A stretch of DNA of 64,000 nucleotides from Clostridium sardiniense (GCF_016907995.1 NZ_JAFBDA010000005.1:124001-188000), one strand, 5' to 3'. Counted from the first letter of the stretch, positions 33,350 through 43,654 are shown. Numbers and translations: made by a program. The notes: a model not told the origin generated them from the sequence alone.

Positions 33350-35104
33350 TTAATTTAAAACTCTTCTAACTCTGCCGATTTTACTCCAAGGCACATTAGC
33401 TATCTTTACATAATCATGTGATTTAGGTGCTTCTATCCATTGTCCATTTCCTATATACATCCCAACGTGTTGAAGACTTCCATAAAATAATAAATCTCCT
33501 GGTCTTGCATCACTTACTGATACTTCTCTTCCTGCGTTTATCTGATCATATGTTGAACCACCTATGCTTATTCCAACTTGTTTAAAGCCCCAATACAATA
33601 ATCCTGAGCAATCAAATGCTCTATATCCATTATTTATATATTTTGATGGTATATTATATTTCCCTTGTGCTGCCTCATTTGGATACATATTTTTAAACAT
33701 TCTTAAACTATCATTAGTTATAAGTTCTCCTTTACCTCCCCAAATATATGGTGAGCCAAGCTGCTGTTTTAATATGCTATAAACTCTATCAAATGATGCT
33801 GATGATGGTGTAGAAGCTTCATCTTTATCTATTATCTTTATATAATCTGAGCTTGCATACCCAACTTTACCATTTGCATTTACCTTATACCAATTACCTT
33901 CTCTTGCAGTAATTTTAAAAGTTTCACCTGGAAATAAATATCCAACAACTGAGCTACTTGTATTTGGTGATTTTCTAAGCCTTAGACTAGTTGAAACATT
34001 AACAACCTTACCATACTCACTAAGTGACTCACTGCCACTGCTACTTCCACCGCTGTTGCTGCTTCCGCCATTATTGTTTCCTTCTCCACCTACTTGTACA
34101 TAATCTTGATGGACATATCCAGTAGTTCCATCATGTCTTATCTTATAGAAACTACCTGACTTTCCAAGAATATCGAAAGTATCTCCTTCTAATAGATACC
34201 CTACAACTGAACTACTTGTATTTGGTGCATTTCTTATTCTTAAATTTGAAGTTACATTAATAACTTTTCCTTTTCCTGAAGCACTTTCTGAGTTGCTACC
34301 ACTACTACTATTATTATTGTTGTTGTCATCTCCCTGACCTACTATTTTTACATAGTCCTTATGAACATAACCATTATTACCTTTGGCTTTTATTTTAAAC
34401 CAGTCACCTGTTCTTCCAAGGATATCAAACTTATCTCCATTTGAAAGATAGCCAACTACTGAATGACTAGTTGAAGCTCCACTTCTTATTCTTAAGCTGC
34501 TTGTTACATTAGTAACTTGTCCAACTTTACCACCTAATGAATTATCTGTATTTCCACCATTACTATTATTATTATTACTTTCTCCAATTACTTGGACATA
34601 CTCTCCTGATATATATCCTATACGCCCATTTGAATTTATTTTATACCATCCACCTGATTTTCCAATAATATCAAATGTATTCCCTTCATATAAATATCCT
34701 ATCACTGAATGGCTAGTTGAAGCTCCACTTCTTATTCTTAGACTACTTGTTACATTAATAACTTTTCCTTTGCCTGAAGAAACACTTCCTGAATCCGAAC
34801 TCCCTGAGCCTGTCTTTATATAATCACCATATACATATCCTGTATTTCCTCTGAAATCAATTTTGTACCATGATCCTGATTTCCCAATTATATTTACTTT
34901 TTCTCCATTACGTAAATAACCTAGAACTTCTGAACTAGTATTTGCACTTGCTCTTACTCTAAGGCTACTTGTTACATTTATTACCTGTCCCGTACTTGTT
35001 GATTTATATTCATCTGCATGAGCTGTGACTGTATCATGCATTAGTACTGCTCCAGTACCCGCAGACGTAGCCAGCATTAATGCCATAATCTTCTTCTTAT
35101 CCAT
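33350..35104 (-). CDS. Secreted NlpC/P60 peptidoglycan hydrolase with five SH3b domains
   Basis: The 584-residue precursor has a signal peptide ending near AHA30. Five bacterial SH3 repeats follow (about 39-97, 113-173, 196-255, 280-338 and 365-424), each opening with VxNVTSSLRxR and separated by Ser/Gly/Asn linkers. The NlpC/P60 domain (about 440-584) has the catalytic Cys499 in FDCSGL and His546 in HVGMYIG. An insertion of about 35 residues lies between SPYIWGGKGE and the Cys motif. It should bind the wall through SH3b and cut stem peptides, acting in cell separation or remodelling. The start is ATG 35104 behind GGGAG. Confidence 0.93.
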   Translation of the reverse strand: MDKKKIMALMLATSAGTGAVLMHDTVTAHADEYKSTSTGQVINVTSSLRVRASANTSSEVLGYLRNGEKVNIIGKSGSWYKIDFRGNTGYVYGDYIKTGSGSSDSGSVSSGKGKVINVTSSLRIRSGASTSHSVIGYLYEGNTFDIIGKSGGWYKINSNGRIGYISGEYVQVIGESNNNNSNGGNTDNSLGGKVGQVTNVTSSLRIRSGASTSHSVVGYLSNGDKFDILGRTGDWFKIKAKGNNGYVHKDYVKIVGQGDDNNNNNSSSGSNSESASGKGKVINVTSNLRIRNAPNTSSSVVGYLLEGDTFDILGKSGSFYKIRHDGTTGYVHQDYVQVGGEGNNNGGSSNSGGSSSGSESLSEYGKVVNVSTSLRLRKSPNTSSSVVGYLFPGETFKITAREGNWYKVNANGKVGYASSDYIKIIDKDEASTPSSASFDRVYSILKQQLGSPYIWGGKGELITNDSLRMFKNMYPNEAAQGKYNIPSKYINNGYRAFDCSGLLYWGFKQVGISIGGSTYDQINAGREVSVSDARPGDLLFYGSLQHVGMYIGNGQWIEAPKSHDYVKIANVPWSKIGRVRRVLN

Positions 35105-35259
35105 TATATCACTCCCATATATCCAAATTATAACACTCTACTTCTACATTTTACCTCATTTTAATAGATAATTAAAGATTTTTTTGTTCCTTCTGTTAAT
35201 ATTAAACATTATATGTTATTTTATGAATATTAATTAATATTTTTTATATTTTATTAAAT

Positions 35260-36045
35260 TTATAATGTAAGCGGTAGCGTACTACACCCAATACTTCCTC
35301 CAGCCTTCACTATTTCATCGTATTCACAATAAAATACTTTATATCCAGCTTTTTTTAGCACCCTAGTTGCTTCAGTATCGCTACATATTATCTTCTTTTT
35401 GCCAATAGGTAGTACATTAGTACCAAGATTGTCTGCACTTTCATTAGAAATGTAATACAAATTTTTTATTTCATTTTCAATCTTATCAATATCATAAACG
35501 TATTCACTTATTATTGCTGATTTTTTATCCAATATATTAAATACACAATCTAAATGCAATTTATTTTCTGAATCAAATTTTATTGGAACTACCTTGTATT
35601 TTAACCCTTTTTCTTCTATATATTGTCTAAGTTCTTCTATTCCAGCTTCAGTTGTTCTTTGACTTATTCCAACAAATATAGTTGAATGTCCAACTACCAC
35701 ATCTCCACCTTCTATATTATTTTCAAAAATATAATGTTCTATCTTATTTTTTCTTACAAATTCTATAAGTTTTTCAGTTTCTTTTTTTCTACCTGCACTT
35801 CTCATATTACTAATAAACATAATATTTCCTAAAGCAAATCCAATATCTCTAGTAAACACTTCACTATTGCTATTTTCAGTATTTAAAAAATAATATTTTA
35901 TACCCTCTTCTGATAATATATTTAGCAAATTATTGTAGTTATTAAGTGCTTTCTCTTTACAAAAAGTGCCTTTATGCTTATTATTGTTATTAGTAATTTC
36001 TATAAAGCTCGGATATCTCATTAAAATGTATTTTATTTCGCTCAT
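35260..36045 (-). CDS. DDAH-like amidinotransferase-family hydrolase
   Basis: This 261-residue pentein-fold protein has FTRD (64-67), IEGGD (111-115), the catalytic His164 in KLHLDCVFNIL and the nucleophile Cys254 in GGSIGCSTLPL, the set found in dimethylarginine dimethylaminohydrolases and relatives. It would hydrolyse a guanidino or methylated arginine compound. It is distinct from the longer arcA at 10026-11261 and is not in the arc operon. The start is ATG 36045 behind AGAGG. The PHP gene lies upstream on the same strand, 40 bases away. Confidence 0.85.
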   Translation of the reverse strand: MSEIKYILMRYPSFIEITNNNNKHKGTFCKEKALNNYNNLLNILSEEGIKYYFLNTENSNSEVFTRDIGFALGNIMFISNMRSAGRKKETEKLIEFVRKNKIEHYIFENNIEGGDVVVGHSTIFVGISQRTTEAGIEELRQYIEEKGLKYKVVPIKFDSENKLHLDCVFNILDKKSAIISEYVYDIDKIENEIKNLYYISNESADNLGTNVLPIGKKKIICSDTEATRVLKKAGYKVFYCEYDEIVKAGGSIGCSTLPLTL

Positions 36046-36085
36046 ATTTTATTCCTCTTTCGTGATTATTTTATAATTCATTTTT

Positions 36086-36754
36086 TCAAAAACTAAATAA
36101 TTTGTCAATATCCTTTAAGTCTAAATAAATAAAACCTAGCATGCTATATTTATTTTTACTATCAAACATTCTATGAAAATCTGACCCAGCTGTATAAATA
36201 TACCCTCTTTCTTTCGCTATATTTATAAAATATTCTGTATCACTTTTAGTATTTTTTGAATGTATTGCCTCTATTCCATCAAAATCATATTTTAATACTT
36301 CGTGTAGTAAATCTCTTCTTACAGTAACCGGATGAGCTAAAATAACTTTTGCTTTAAATTTTTTTAAAAAAGCTATTCCCTCTTCTACAGCTAATTTTTT
36401 TCTATGTTTCTCTTCTCTATCATCTTTTAAATATTCTTTTCTAAATTCTTTTATTTTTCCTTCTCTAATAAGTTGTAGTCCCTTAATAAATTTTTTATTT
36501 TTATATACTTTATAGTTAAAGTATCCCAAAACATGCACTCTTTCGCCTCTATATCTAGTTGAAAGTTCTAATGCTGGAATAATTTTTATTTTTCTTTTTT
36601 TCCCTTCTTTAACTGCTTCCTCTACACCATCTACTGTATTATGGTCTGCAATAGCAATAGCATCTAGCCCTACCCCTTTTGCTAGTATTACAATTTCTCT
36701 TGGTGAAAGTTCTCCATCAGAACTTTTAGAATGTATATGAAAATCCCCTCTCAT
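36086..36754 (-). CDS. PHP-domain metal-dependent phosphoesterase
   Basis: This 222-residue PHP protein has the metal-binding motifs DFHIHSKSSDGELSP, AIADHNTVDGVEEA, IPALELSTRYRGERVHVLGY, VILAHPVTV and AGSDFH. Related stand-alone PHP proteins act on nucleotides or phosphoesters such as 3',5'-nucleoside bisphosphates. The start is ATG 36754; its binding site is weak (AGGT). It precedes the DDAH-like gene on the same strand. Confidence 0.88.
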   Translation of the reverse strand: MRGDFHIHSKSSDGELSPREIVILAKGVGLDAIAIADHNTVDGVEEAVKEGKKRKIKIIPALELSTRYRGERVHVLGYFNYKVYKNKKFIKGLQLIREGKIKEFRKEYLKDDREEKHRKKLAVEEGIAFLKKFKAKVILAHPVTVRRDLLHEVLKYDFDGIEAIHSKNTKSDTEYFINIAKERGYIYTAGSDFHRMFDSKNKYSMLGFIYLDLKDIDKLFSF

Positions 36755-36838
36755 TATTTAATGACCTACTTTTTATTGCTTTCTTATACATACTATTCAT
36801 AAATCCATAAATTCGTACATATTCGACAAATATTATAA

Positions 36839-36862
36839 AGGAGAAATTTAAATATTTCTCCT
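36839..36862 (-). terminator. Probable terminator of the secreted Lys/Glu-rich protein gene
   Basis: AGGAGAAAT (36839-36847) pairs with ATTTCTCCT (36854-36862); the minus strand continues TTATAATATTT. Confidence 0.6.
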
Positions 36863-36882
36863 CTATAACATTTACATAATTA

Positions 36883-37467
36883 TTATTCTTTACTTTCAAT
36901 TTTGTCTTTTTTGATTTCATCTTCTTCAAAAGTATCTTTTTCAATTTCTTTATTATTTTTTAATTCTTTATTTTTATCATCTTCTTTAAATGTTTCTTTA
37001 TCCTTTATTTCTTTATCTTCTTTATCAAATTCATTTTTTTCTTCATCTATACGAGAAGAATCATATAAAACACTAGTTTGTTTTTCTGACTTACTTTTCT
37101 TTTTAGTAATTTGAACTCTCTTTGCATATGCTTGTGGAGGAATAGATTTAGTAATCTTCTTATCTAAAACTACTGAAACATAATCTCCAACTTCACATTT
37201 AATTTCTTCTTTACACTCTTTTTTACAGCCTTCGTGTATCTTAGTATTTTTATCAATTATTATAAGAACTTGACCTTTATAAGTTTCGCACCCTTTCATA
37301 TATCCATCTACAATTACTCTAATATTACCTGAATCATTACATTTTTCAACTTTTTTAATCTCCCCCATTAATAATGGATCCTTTAATGGATTAGCTGAAG
37401 CTGATACCCCAAATAGCCCAAGGAAAAAAATAGCTATAAGTATTGTTCTTTTAAATTGTTTTTTCAT
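36883..37467 (-). CDS. Secreted protein with Cys-rich domain and charged tail
   Basis: This 194-residue protein starts at ATG 37467 behind AAAGGAGG and has a signal peptide (KKQFKRTILIAIFFLGLFG, cut near SASA). The domain at about 30-125 shows strand-like VDGYMKGCETYKGQVLIII and GDYVSVVLDKKI, suggesting a small beta-barrel, with five Cys that could form disulfides. The last 65 residues are a Lys/Glu/Asp-rich, low-complexity coil. The family is not recognised. A wall- or surface-associated location is likely. Confidence 0.65.
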   Translation of the reverse strand: MKKQFKRTILIAIFFLGLFGVSASANPLKDPLLMGEIKKVEKCNDSGNIRVIVDGYMKGCETYKGQVLIIIDKNTKIHEGCKKECKEEIKCEVGDYVSVVLDKKITKSIPPQAYAKRVQITKKKSKSEKQTSVLYDSSRIDEEKNEFDKEDKEIKDKETFKEDDKNKELKNNKEIEKDTFEEDEIKKDKIESKE

Positions 37468-37607
37468 ATAATATCCTCCTTTGTTATTTATTCAAAAAAT
37501 ATCTTTCCTCAAATAATAAAAATTTATTCAAAATATTATATAAAAATGGTTAATTTATATTTTATTTGAATATAATCATATTAAGAATAGTATTTAGGAG
37601 GCTATAT

Positions 37608-37988
37608 ATGAATATAAAAAAATATGAAATCCTACAAAGAGGAAAATGCCTACTTCTCTATCTTTTACTACTACTTTTTATAGCCTTTTTTATTGAAATT
37701 ATTACAGGTTTCTTATATGCTGACATCTTCCTTATTCTTGGATTAATCACATCCATAATTGGTGGCTTTTCATTATATGGAGGAGCTCATATAGGAAATG
37801 GTATTAATACCCTAGGACAAAGTAATTCACAGTATGTATCACAAGCTAATTTAGAAATAACTCATCATGAAAAAGAATCCTTAGATAGAGCAAATAATGC
37901 TTTAAGGACAACATTAATAGATGTTAGGTTTCATAGTCTTGAGATAATGCTAAGTGGAATAATACTGATAGTCATAAGTATTATTTGA
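37608..37988 (+). CDS. Small membrane protein of unknown function
   Basis: I start this 126-residue protein at ATG 37608, six bases after AGGAGG; the longer frame has no binding site. Two close hydrophobic helices fill residues about 12-55, followed by a soluble stretch with SNSQYVSQANLEITHHEKE and a final hydrophobic helix (MLSGIILIVISII) at the very end. The family is not recognised. It is convergent with aspS. Confidence 0.65.
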   Translation: MNIKKYEILQRGKCLLLYLLLLLFIAFFIEIITGFLYADIFLILGLITSIIGGFSLYGGAHIGNGINTLGQSNSQYVSQANLEITHHEKESLDRANNALRTTLIDVRFHSLEIMLSGIILIVISII

Positions 37989-38001
37989 AAAATCTAATAG
38001 A

Positions 38002-38030
38002 AAAGACACCAAAATTTTGGTGTCTTTTTT
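38002..38030. terminator. Bidirectional terminator at the aspS 3' end
   Basis: A perfect 26-base palindrome (38002-38027, core CCAAAATTTTGG) with A and T runs on its two sides lies between convergent genes. Confidence 0.85.
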
Positions 38031-38032
38031 TA

Positions 38033-39826
38033 TTATTCTTCGTTTTCTTCTTTTAATTTTATTGCAATTCCAAGCTCTTCAAGCTGCTTTTCATCAGCTA
38101 TATTTGGAGCTTCACTTAAATAGCAATATGCATTTTGATTTTTTGGGAATGCTATAACATCTTTTATGTTTTCAGTTCCTGCTAAGAACATTATCATTCT
38201 ATCTAAACCAAATGCTAATCCGCCATGTGGTGGTGGTCCAAATTTAAATGCTTCTAGTAAGAATCCAAATCTATTCCATGCCTCTTCCATAGTAAATCCT
38301 AATGCTTTAAACATTCTTTCTTGAAGCTTAGTGTCATGTATTCTAATTGATCCACCACCAAGTTCTTCTCCATTTAATACAAGGTCATATGCTATTGATC
38401 TAACCTTTCCTGGATCTGTTTCTAAGAATTCTAAATCTTCTTCCATTGGTGCTGTAAATGGATGGTGACATGCAGTATATCTACCTTCTTCTTCACTGTA
38501 CTCAAATAATGGGAATTCTGTAATCCAAGTAAAGTTAAATTCATTTTTATCTTTAATTAAATCCAGCTTTTTAGCAAGCTCTAATCTTAATGCACCCAAG
38601 CTTTGGAAAACTACTGAATTTTTATCAGCAACTATTAAAACTAAATCTCCAGTTTTCGCATCAGCAGCTTCTAAAAGCTTAGCCATTTGCTCTTCATCTA
38701 AGAATTTAGCTATTGGAGATTGTATTCCATCTTCTTTAACTTTAATCCATGCAAGACCTTTAGCTTTATATGTCTTAACAAATTCTCCAAGTCTATCGAT
38801 ATCTTTTCTTCCCATTGTTGCTCCGCCTTCAACGCAAAGTGATCTTACTGATCCACCATTTGAAAGGGCATCTGAGAATACTTTAAATTCTACATTATTT
38901 ACTGCTTCAGAAAGATCATGAATCTTCATTCCAAATCTTAAATCAGGTTTATCTGAACCATAGCTTTCCATAGCTTCTTTAAATGTCATTCTTTTAATTG
39001 GAAGTGACACTTCATGTCCTAATACTTCCTTAAATACATGAGCAATTAATCCTTCATTTAATTCTATTATATCTTCTTGATCAACAAAGCTCATTTCTAA
39101 ATCTACTTGAGTAAATTCTGGTTGTCTGTTTGCTCTTAAATCTTCATCTCTGAAACATTTAGTTATTTGATAGTATTTATCAAATCCAGATACCATTAAT
39201 AATTGCTTGAATATTTGTGGTGATTGAGGAAGTGCATAAAACATTCCTGGATAATTTCTTGAAGGAACTAAGTAATCTCTTGCACCTTCTGGAGTACTCT
39301 TAGTAAGTATTGGTGTCTCAACTTCTAAGAACCCATTATTATCTAAATAGTCTCTAACTGCCTTTGAAGCTCTATTTCTTATCATAAAGATTTTTTGCAT
39401 ATCTGGTCTTCTAAGATCTAAATATCTATATTTTAATCTTATGCTTTCAGCCGCATCTAAGTCTTCTTTAATATATATTGGAGGAGTTTCTGATTCTGAA
39501 AGAATTTTTATATCCTCACACTTTAATTCTACAAGGCCAGTTGCTAGCTCTTTATTTGGAGCTTCTCTTAATACTATTTCACCAGTTACTGCGATACAGT
39601 ATTCTGGTCTAACTCCCTTTGCCTTTTCAAATACTTCTTCTTTTACATCGTCTCCGAATACAACTTGCATTATTCCAGTTCTATCTCTTAAATCAATAAA
39701 CTGTAATCCCCCAAGCTTTCTATTTCTTTGAACCCATCCCATTAAAGTAATTTTATTACCTACATGTTCTTCTCTAGGTTCACCACACATCATTGTTCTT
39801 TTTAAACCGCTAAGCGCTTCTGCCAT
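38033..39826 (-). CDS. aspS: Aspartyl-tRNA synthetase
   Basis: This class II synthetase charges tRNA-Asp. From ATG 39826 (eight bases after GGAGG) it has 597 residues; the frame is open 13 codons further up without a site. The OB-fold anticodon domain (ITLMGWVQRNRKLGGLQFID) is followed by the catalytic core with motif 2 (KYYQITKCFRDEDLRANRQPE) and motif 3 (GGLAFGLDRMIM), plus the bacterial GAD insertion near residues 290-400. It follows hisS in the same direction. Confidence 0.97.
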   Translation of the reverse strand: MAEALSGLKRTMMCGEPREEHVGNKITLMGWVQRNRKLGGLQFIDLRDRTGIMQVVFGDDVKEEVFEKAKGVRPEYCIAVTGEIVLREAPNKELATGLVELKCEDIKILSESETPPIYIKEDLDAAESIRLKYRYLDLRRPDMQKIFMIRNRASKAVRDYLDNNGFLEVETPILTKSTPEGARDYLVPSRNYPGMFYALPQSPQIFKQLLMVSGFDKYYQITKCFRDEDLRANRQPEFTQVDLEMSFVDQEDIIELNEGLIAHVFKEVLGHEVSLPIKRMTFKEAMESYGSDKPDLRFGMKIHDLSEAVNNVEFKVFSDALSNGGSVRSLCVEGGATMGRKDIDRLGEFVKTYKAKGLAWIKVKEDGIQSPIAKFLDEEQMAKLLEAADAKTGDLVLIVADKNSVVFQSLGALRLELAKKLDLIKDKNEFNFTWITEFPLFEYSEEEGRYTACHHPFTAPMEEDLEFLETDPGKVRSIAYDLVLNGEELGGGSIRIHDTKLQERMFKALGFTMEEAWNRFGFLLEAFKFGPPPHGGLAFGLDRMIMFLAGTENIKDVIAFPKNQNAYCYLSEAPNIADEKQLEELGIAIKLKEENEE

Positions 39827-39887
39827 ATGTGATTCCTCCATATCTATTTTAATATATTTTTTCACATTTTTAAGCTTTTGTACTAAA

Positions 39888-41138
39888 TTAGGCTTTAATA
39901 ACTTCTTTTATTTTTTCTAAGTCATTTAAGTTTAATTCGAACTGCTCTCCATCTTCCATTCTCTTAAATCTTGCTATTTTGCTTTGTAACTCGTCATCAC
40001 CTAAAACAACACTAAACTTTGCTCCTATTTTGTTAGCATATTTCATTTCTGCTTTGAAGCTTCTTCCTGCATGATTTATTTCTGAACTTACACCAATATT
40101 TCTTAAAGCATGAGCTAACTTAAATGCTTCTTTAGCTCCTTCTTCTCCCCTTGATGCTAAATAAAGTTCAACAACTGGATCTTTCGGAATTTCTATTCCT
40201 TCTTTTTCGATGGCCATTATAAGTCTTTCTATTCCCATACCAAAACCAACTGCTGGTGTCTCTGGTCCACCTATTTCTTCAATTAGTCTATCATATCTTC
40301 CTCCTCCACATACTGTGAAGTCAGAATTTAATATTTCAAATATTGTCTTAGTATAATAATCAAGTCCTCTAACTATACCTGGATCAATATTATATTCTAT
40401 TCCTAAAATATCTAAGTACTCCTTAACCTTTGTAAAGTGATCACTACACTCTTCACAGATATAATCTAATATTATTGGAGCATTCTTAGTTATTTCTTTG
40501 CAACTATGTTCTTTACAATCTAATATTCTCATTGGATTTTTTTCAAATCTAGTCTTACAAGTAGGACATAAATTGTCATAATTATCTTCTAAGAATTTCT
40601 TTAATGCCTCATTATATTTAGGTCTACAATTTGGACATCCTAAATTGTTTATATTAAGACTTAATCCCTTAAGTCCTATTTTATTTAATACTGTCATAGC
40701 TAATGCCATAACTTCAGCATCCATTGAAGGCTTTTCAGTACCAAACATCTCAATTCCAAATTGATGGAACTGTCTATATCTTCCCTTTTGAGCTTTTTCA
40801 TATCTAAAGCATGGAGTTATATAGAATAACTTAGTTGGTTGTGCCTCATTAAATAATCTATTTTCAATAAAAGCTCTAACTGCTGGTGCAGTTCCTTCTG
40901 GTTTTAAAGTTATACTTCTTGATCCTTTATCTTCAAAAGTATACATTTCTTTTTGAACTATATCTGTTGTTTCTCCAACGCCTCTTAAAAATAATTCTGT
41001 ATGTTCAAAAATTGGAGTTCTTATTTCTCTTATTCCAAAATTCTTTGATATTTCTCTAAATATATTTTCAACATAATGCCATTTATAAGCATCACTTGGT
41101 AACATATCCTTAGTACCCTTAGGTGCCTGTATTTCCAT
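39888..41138 (-). CDS. hisS: Histidyl-tRNA synthetase
   Basis: This class II synthetase charges tRNA-His. The 416 residues show the start [18 protein letters not shown], motif 2 ([20 protein letters not shown]), the histidine signature [11 protein letters not shown] and motif 3 ([12 protein letters not shown]). A four-Cys insertion ([24 protein letters not shown] region) suits a zinc-binding or structural site. The start is ATG 41138 behind AGGAGG, eleven bases after the hemZ stop. Confidence 0.97.
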   Translation of the reverse strand: MEIQAPKGTKDMLPSDAYKWHYVENIFREISKNFGIREIRTPIFEHTELFLRGVGETTDIVQKEMYTFEDKGSRSITLKPEGTAPAVRAFIENRLFNEAQPTKLFYITPCFRYEKAQKGRYRQFHQFGIEMFGTEKPSMDAEVMALAMTVLNKIGLKGLSLNINNLGCPNCRPKYNEALKKFLEDNYDNLCPTCKTRFEKNPMRILDCKEHSCKEITKNAPIILDYICEECSDHFTKVKEYLDILGIEYNIDPGIVRGLDYYTKTIFEILNSDFTVCGGGRYDRLIEEIGGPETPAVGFGMGIERLIMAIEKEGIEIPKDPVVELYLASRGEEGAKEAFKLAHALRNIGVSSEINHAGRSFKAEMKYANKIGAKFSVVLGDDELQSKIARFKRMEDGEQFELNLNDLEKIKEVIKA

Positions 41139-41149
41139 TTAATTCCCTC

Positions 41150-42577
41150 CTATTTATATAATGTATCTAGTAATTTTATCTTACCTTTTATCATTTCATC
41201 TATTCTATTTACATATTCTCTAACATCTTTAACATTTGGGAATCTTTCTATTCTGTTCTCATCTAAGAAAACTACCTTGGATACTGCATCAGCGCCAAGT
41301 GCAATTATAGTTTGAGTATCTTCTATCATCTGCATATTATAAATACACTCTTTTCCTTCCTTTGCATATCCTAGGTTCTCCATATTTCCAACCATGTTTT
41401 TTTGTCTATACATATAGTATGCTTTAAGGCCTAAGTCCTTAGAAAGTTTTTTACTTTCATCATACATTTTAGCTATTTCTTCTTGATCTTTAATTCCAAG
41501 ACCTTTTTTAAGTATAAAGTTCTCATAAAGTCTTGAGCCTCTCTTTAATGAAAGTCCATGAACAGTTAAACTATCAGGCTTAAGTTTTTTTATTTCTCTT
41601 ACAGTATTATAAGCTTCTTCAAGCCCTTCTCCTGGAAGTCCTATTATCATATCCATATTTATATCATTAAATCCAAGTTCTCTTGCCATATTGAATTTTT
41701 CTTTGACATCTTCTACACTATGATTTCTTCCAATTAATTTTAAAGTTTCATCATTCATAGTCTGAGGATTTATACTTATTCTTGAAACTTTATACTTTTT
41801 CATCGTTTCAAGTTTTTCTCTAGTAATTGAATCAGGTCTTCCACATTCAACTGTAAATTCTAAAATTTCTCTATCTCTTACAAAAGAATTATAAACCTTC
41901 TTCATCATATCTTCAAACTCTTCATTTGATACAGCAGTTGGAGTACCACCTCCAAAATATACTGTTTCTATCTCTAAGTCCTTTTTATCTACATATTCTT
42001 TGATTTTCTCTATTTCATGAGAAAGTGCATTTAAATAAGGAGCTACTAGCTTCTTATTTCCTCCTATAGGATTAGATGCAAAAGAACAATATAGGCATCT
42101 TGTTGGGCAAAAAGCCATACCTATATAAATAGCAATCTTTTCATTGTTTGTTTTTACAAACTTCTCTTCAAGCTTTGCAACATCAATACAAAGTTTTGCT
42201 TTCTCTTCACTTGCCATATGCTTATCATAGAAATATTTTATTATTTCCTCTTCGCTCTTTCCCTCATTAAGAAGTTTTAAAGCAATCTTAGAGGGTCTTA
42301 TTCCTACTAAAGTTCCCCAAGGATAAACATCATTAGTTATTTCTTTAAGCCCTTTAAATATAGCCTTCTTAATAGAATCCTTTATATTATCTCCAACTGT
42401 CTCCTTTATCTCTAAGGTTGAATTTTTAAAGATAATTTCATCACTTTCTATATTTACTATATAATCAAAGTCTCCCGCTTCTGGAAACTTTAATTCATCT
42501 AGAGGAAAATATATATTAAACATTTGATAGACATCATATCTGTATTTTAAATCATTTAATCCTATATTAATTATCAT
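41150..42577 (-). CDS. hemZ: HemZ, coproporphyrinogen III oxidase-like radical SAM protein
   Basis: This 475-residue HemN/HemZ-family radical SAM protein has the 4Fe-4S motif in FCPTRCLYCSFASNP near residues 155-168, followed by YFGGGTPTAVS, TVECGRPDSI and MDMIIGLPGEG, which are HemN family motifs. HemZ has an extra N-terminal domain of about 150 residues absent from HemN, also present here. It is proposed to act in anaerobic porphyrin synthesis. The start is ATG 42577 behind AAGGAG, nine bases after the MBL gene stop. Confidence 0.9.
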   Translation of the reverse strand: MIINIGLNDLKYRYDVYQMFNIYFPLDELKFPEAGDFDYIVNIESDEIIFKNSTLEIKETVGDNIKDSIKKAIFKGLKEITNDVYPWGTLVGIRPSKIALKLLNEGKSEEEIIKYFYDKHMASEEKAKLCIDVAKLEEKFVKTNNEKIAIYIGMAFCPTRCLYCSFASNPIGGNKKLVAPYLNALSHEIEKIKEYVDKKDLEIETVYFGGGTPTAVSNEEFEDMMKKVYNSFVRDREILEFTVECGRPDSITREKLETMKKYKVSRISINPQTMNDETLKLIGRNHSVEDVKEKFNMARELGFNDINMDMIIGLPGEGLEEAYNTVREIKKLKPDSLTVHGLSLKRGSRLYENFILKKGLGIKDQEEIAKMYDESKKLSKDLGLKAYYMYRQKNMVGNMENLGYAKEGKECIYNMQMIEDTQTIIALGADAVSKVVFLDENRIERFPNVKDVREYVNRIDEMIKGKIKLLDTLYK

Positions 42578-42586
42578 AATTTCTCC

Positions 42587-43186
42587 TTAAGTTAAAAATG
42601 GATTATTTCTCTTTTCAAATCCAATTGATGACTTTGGTCCATGACCTGGGTATACAGTGATATCATCACCTAAAGGTAATAACTTAGTCTTTATACTACT
42701 TATTATCTTTCCAAAGTCTCCTCCTGAAAAGTCTGTTCTTCCTATTGCACCTTGGAATAATGTATCACCTGAGAATAAATCTTTATCAATTAGGAAACAA
42801 ACTCCACCTTCTGTATGTCCTGGTGTATGGATAACATTAATCCTGTGATTTCCAAGATATAATTCTGTATTTTCATCTAAATAACCATCAGCTTTTCTTA
42901 TGTTTCCAAAGACATAATTATCATTTTCTATATACTTTACTTCTGATTCATGCATGTAGAATGGAATATTTAATAATTTACTTAAATATTCAACAGCTCC
43001 AACATGATCAACATGCGCATGAGTTAATAAAATAAATTTAGGTTTTATATCTAAACTTTTTATTATTTCTTCAAGTTTTATTTCATCTCCACCTGGATCA
43101 ATGATCCCAGCTTCTCTTGTATCATTATCAATTACTATATAGCAGTTTGCATCATATATTCCTGCTGGTATTGTTTTTATTATCAT
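42587..43186 (-). CDS. MBL-fold metallohydrolase (glyoxalase II-like)
   Basis: This 199-residue metallo-beta-lactamase-fold protein has the metal motif THAHVDHVGAVEYL, a second His in HTPGHTEGG, the bridging Asp in FSGDTLF and the last His in VYPGHGPKS. The size fits the short glyoxalase II-like hydrolases of Firmicutes that cleave thioesters or related compounds. The start is ATG 43186 behind AAGGAG. It lies within a tight run of genes between dtd and hemZ. Confidence 0.9.
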   Translation of the reverse strand: MIIKTIPAGIYDANCYIVIDNDTREAGIIDPGGDEIKLEEIIKSLDIKPKFILLTHAHVDHVGAVEYLSKLLNIPFYMHESEVKYIENDNYVFGNIRKADGYLDENTELYLGNHRINVIHTPGHTEGGVCFLIDKDLFSGDTLFQGAIGRTDFSGGDFGKIISSIKTKLLPLGDDITVYPGHGPKSSIGFEKRNNPFLT

Positions 43187-43204
43187 AAAAGCATCTCCTT
43201 AAGA

Positions 43205-43654
43205 TTAAAATTGTTTGAAACTATCTAGTAGAATAGTAACTGGTCCATCATTTTGAATATCAACTTGCATATGAGCTCCAAATTCTCCTGTTTCTACTTT
43301 TAAACCTGTTTCTTTTAACATCTCTATAAATTTATCATATAATATTTTAGCTTCTTCTCCACCTTTGGCATTCATAAAATTAGGTCTTCTACCTTTTCTA
43401 CAATCACCATAAAGAGTAAATTGTGAGATAGCTAATATATCACCTTTTACATCTAATAAAGAATGATTCATCTTATCATTTTCATCTTCAAAAATTCTAA
43501 GATTTATTATCTTATCCTTTATGTATTTTAAATCTTCTACAGAGTCCTCTTTTGAAATGCCAACTAGAACATTTACCCCTAAATTAATTTCTCCTACTAC
43601 TTCTCCATCTACTCTTACTCTTGATGAAGAAACTCTCTGTACTACTGCTCTCAA
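43205..43654 (-). CDS. dtd: D-aminoacyl-tRNA deacylase
   Basis: DTD hydrolyses D-amino acids (and misattached glycine) from tRNA. I choose TTG 43654, giving 149 residues that begin [12 protein letters not shown], the standard family N-terminus; a GTG three codons earlier overlaps the AAGGA binding site. The [17 protein letters not shown] and [11 protein letters not shown] motifs with the cross-subunit Gly-Pro are intact. It is 17 bases downstream of relA, the usual Firmicute neighbour. Confidence 0.95.
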   Translation of the reverse strand: MRAVVQRVSSSRVRVDGEVVGEINLGVNVLVGISKEDSVEDLKYIKDKIINLRIFEDENDKMNHSLLDVKGDILAISQFTLYGDCRKGRRPNFMNAKGGEEAKILYDKFIEMLKETGLKVETGEFGAHMQVDIQNDGPVTILLDSFKQF

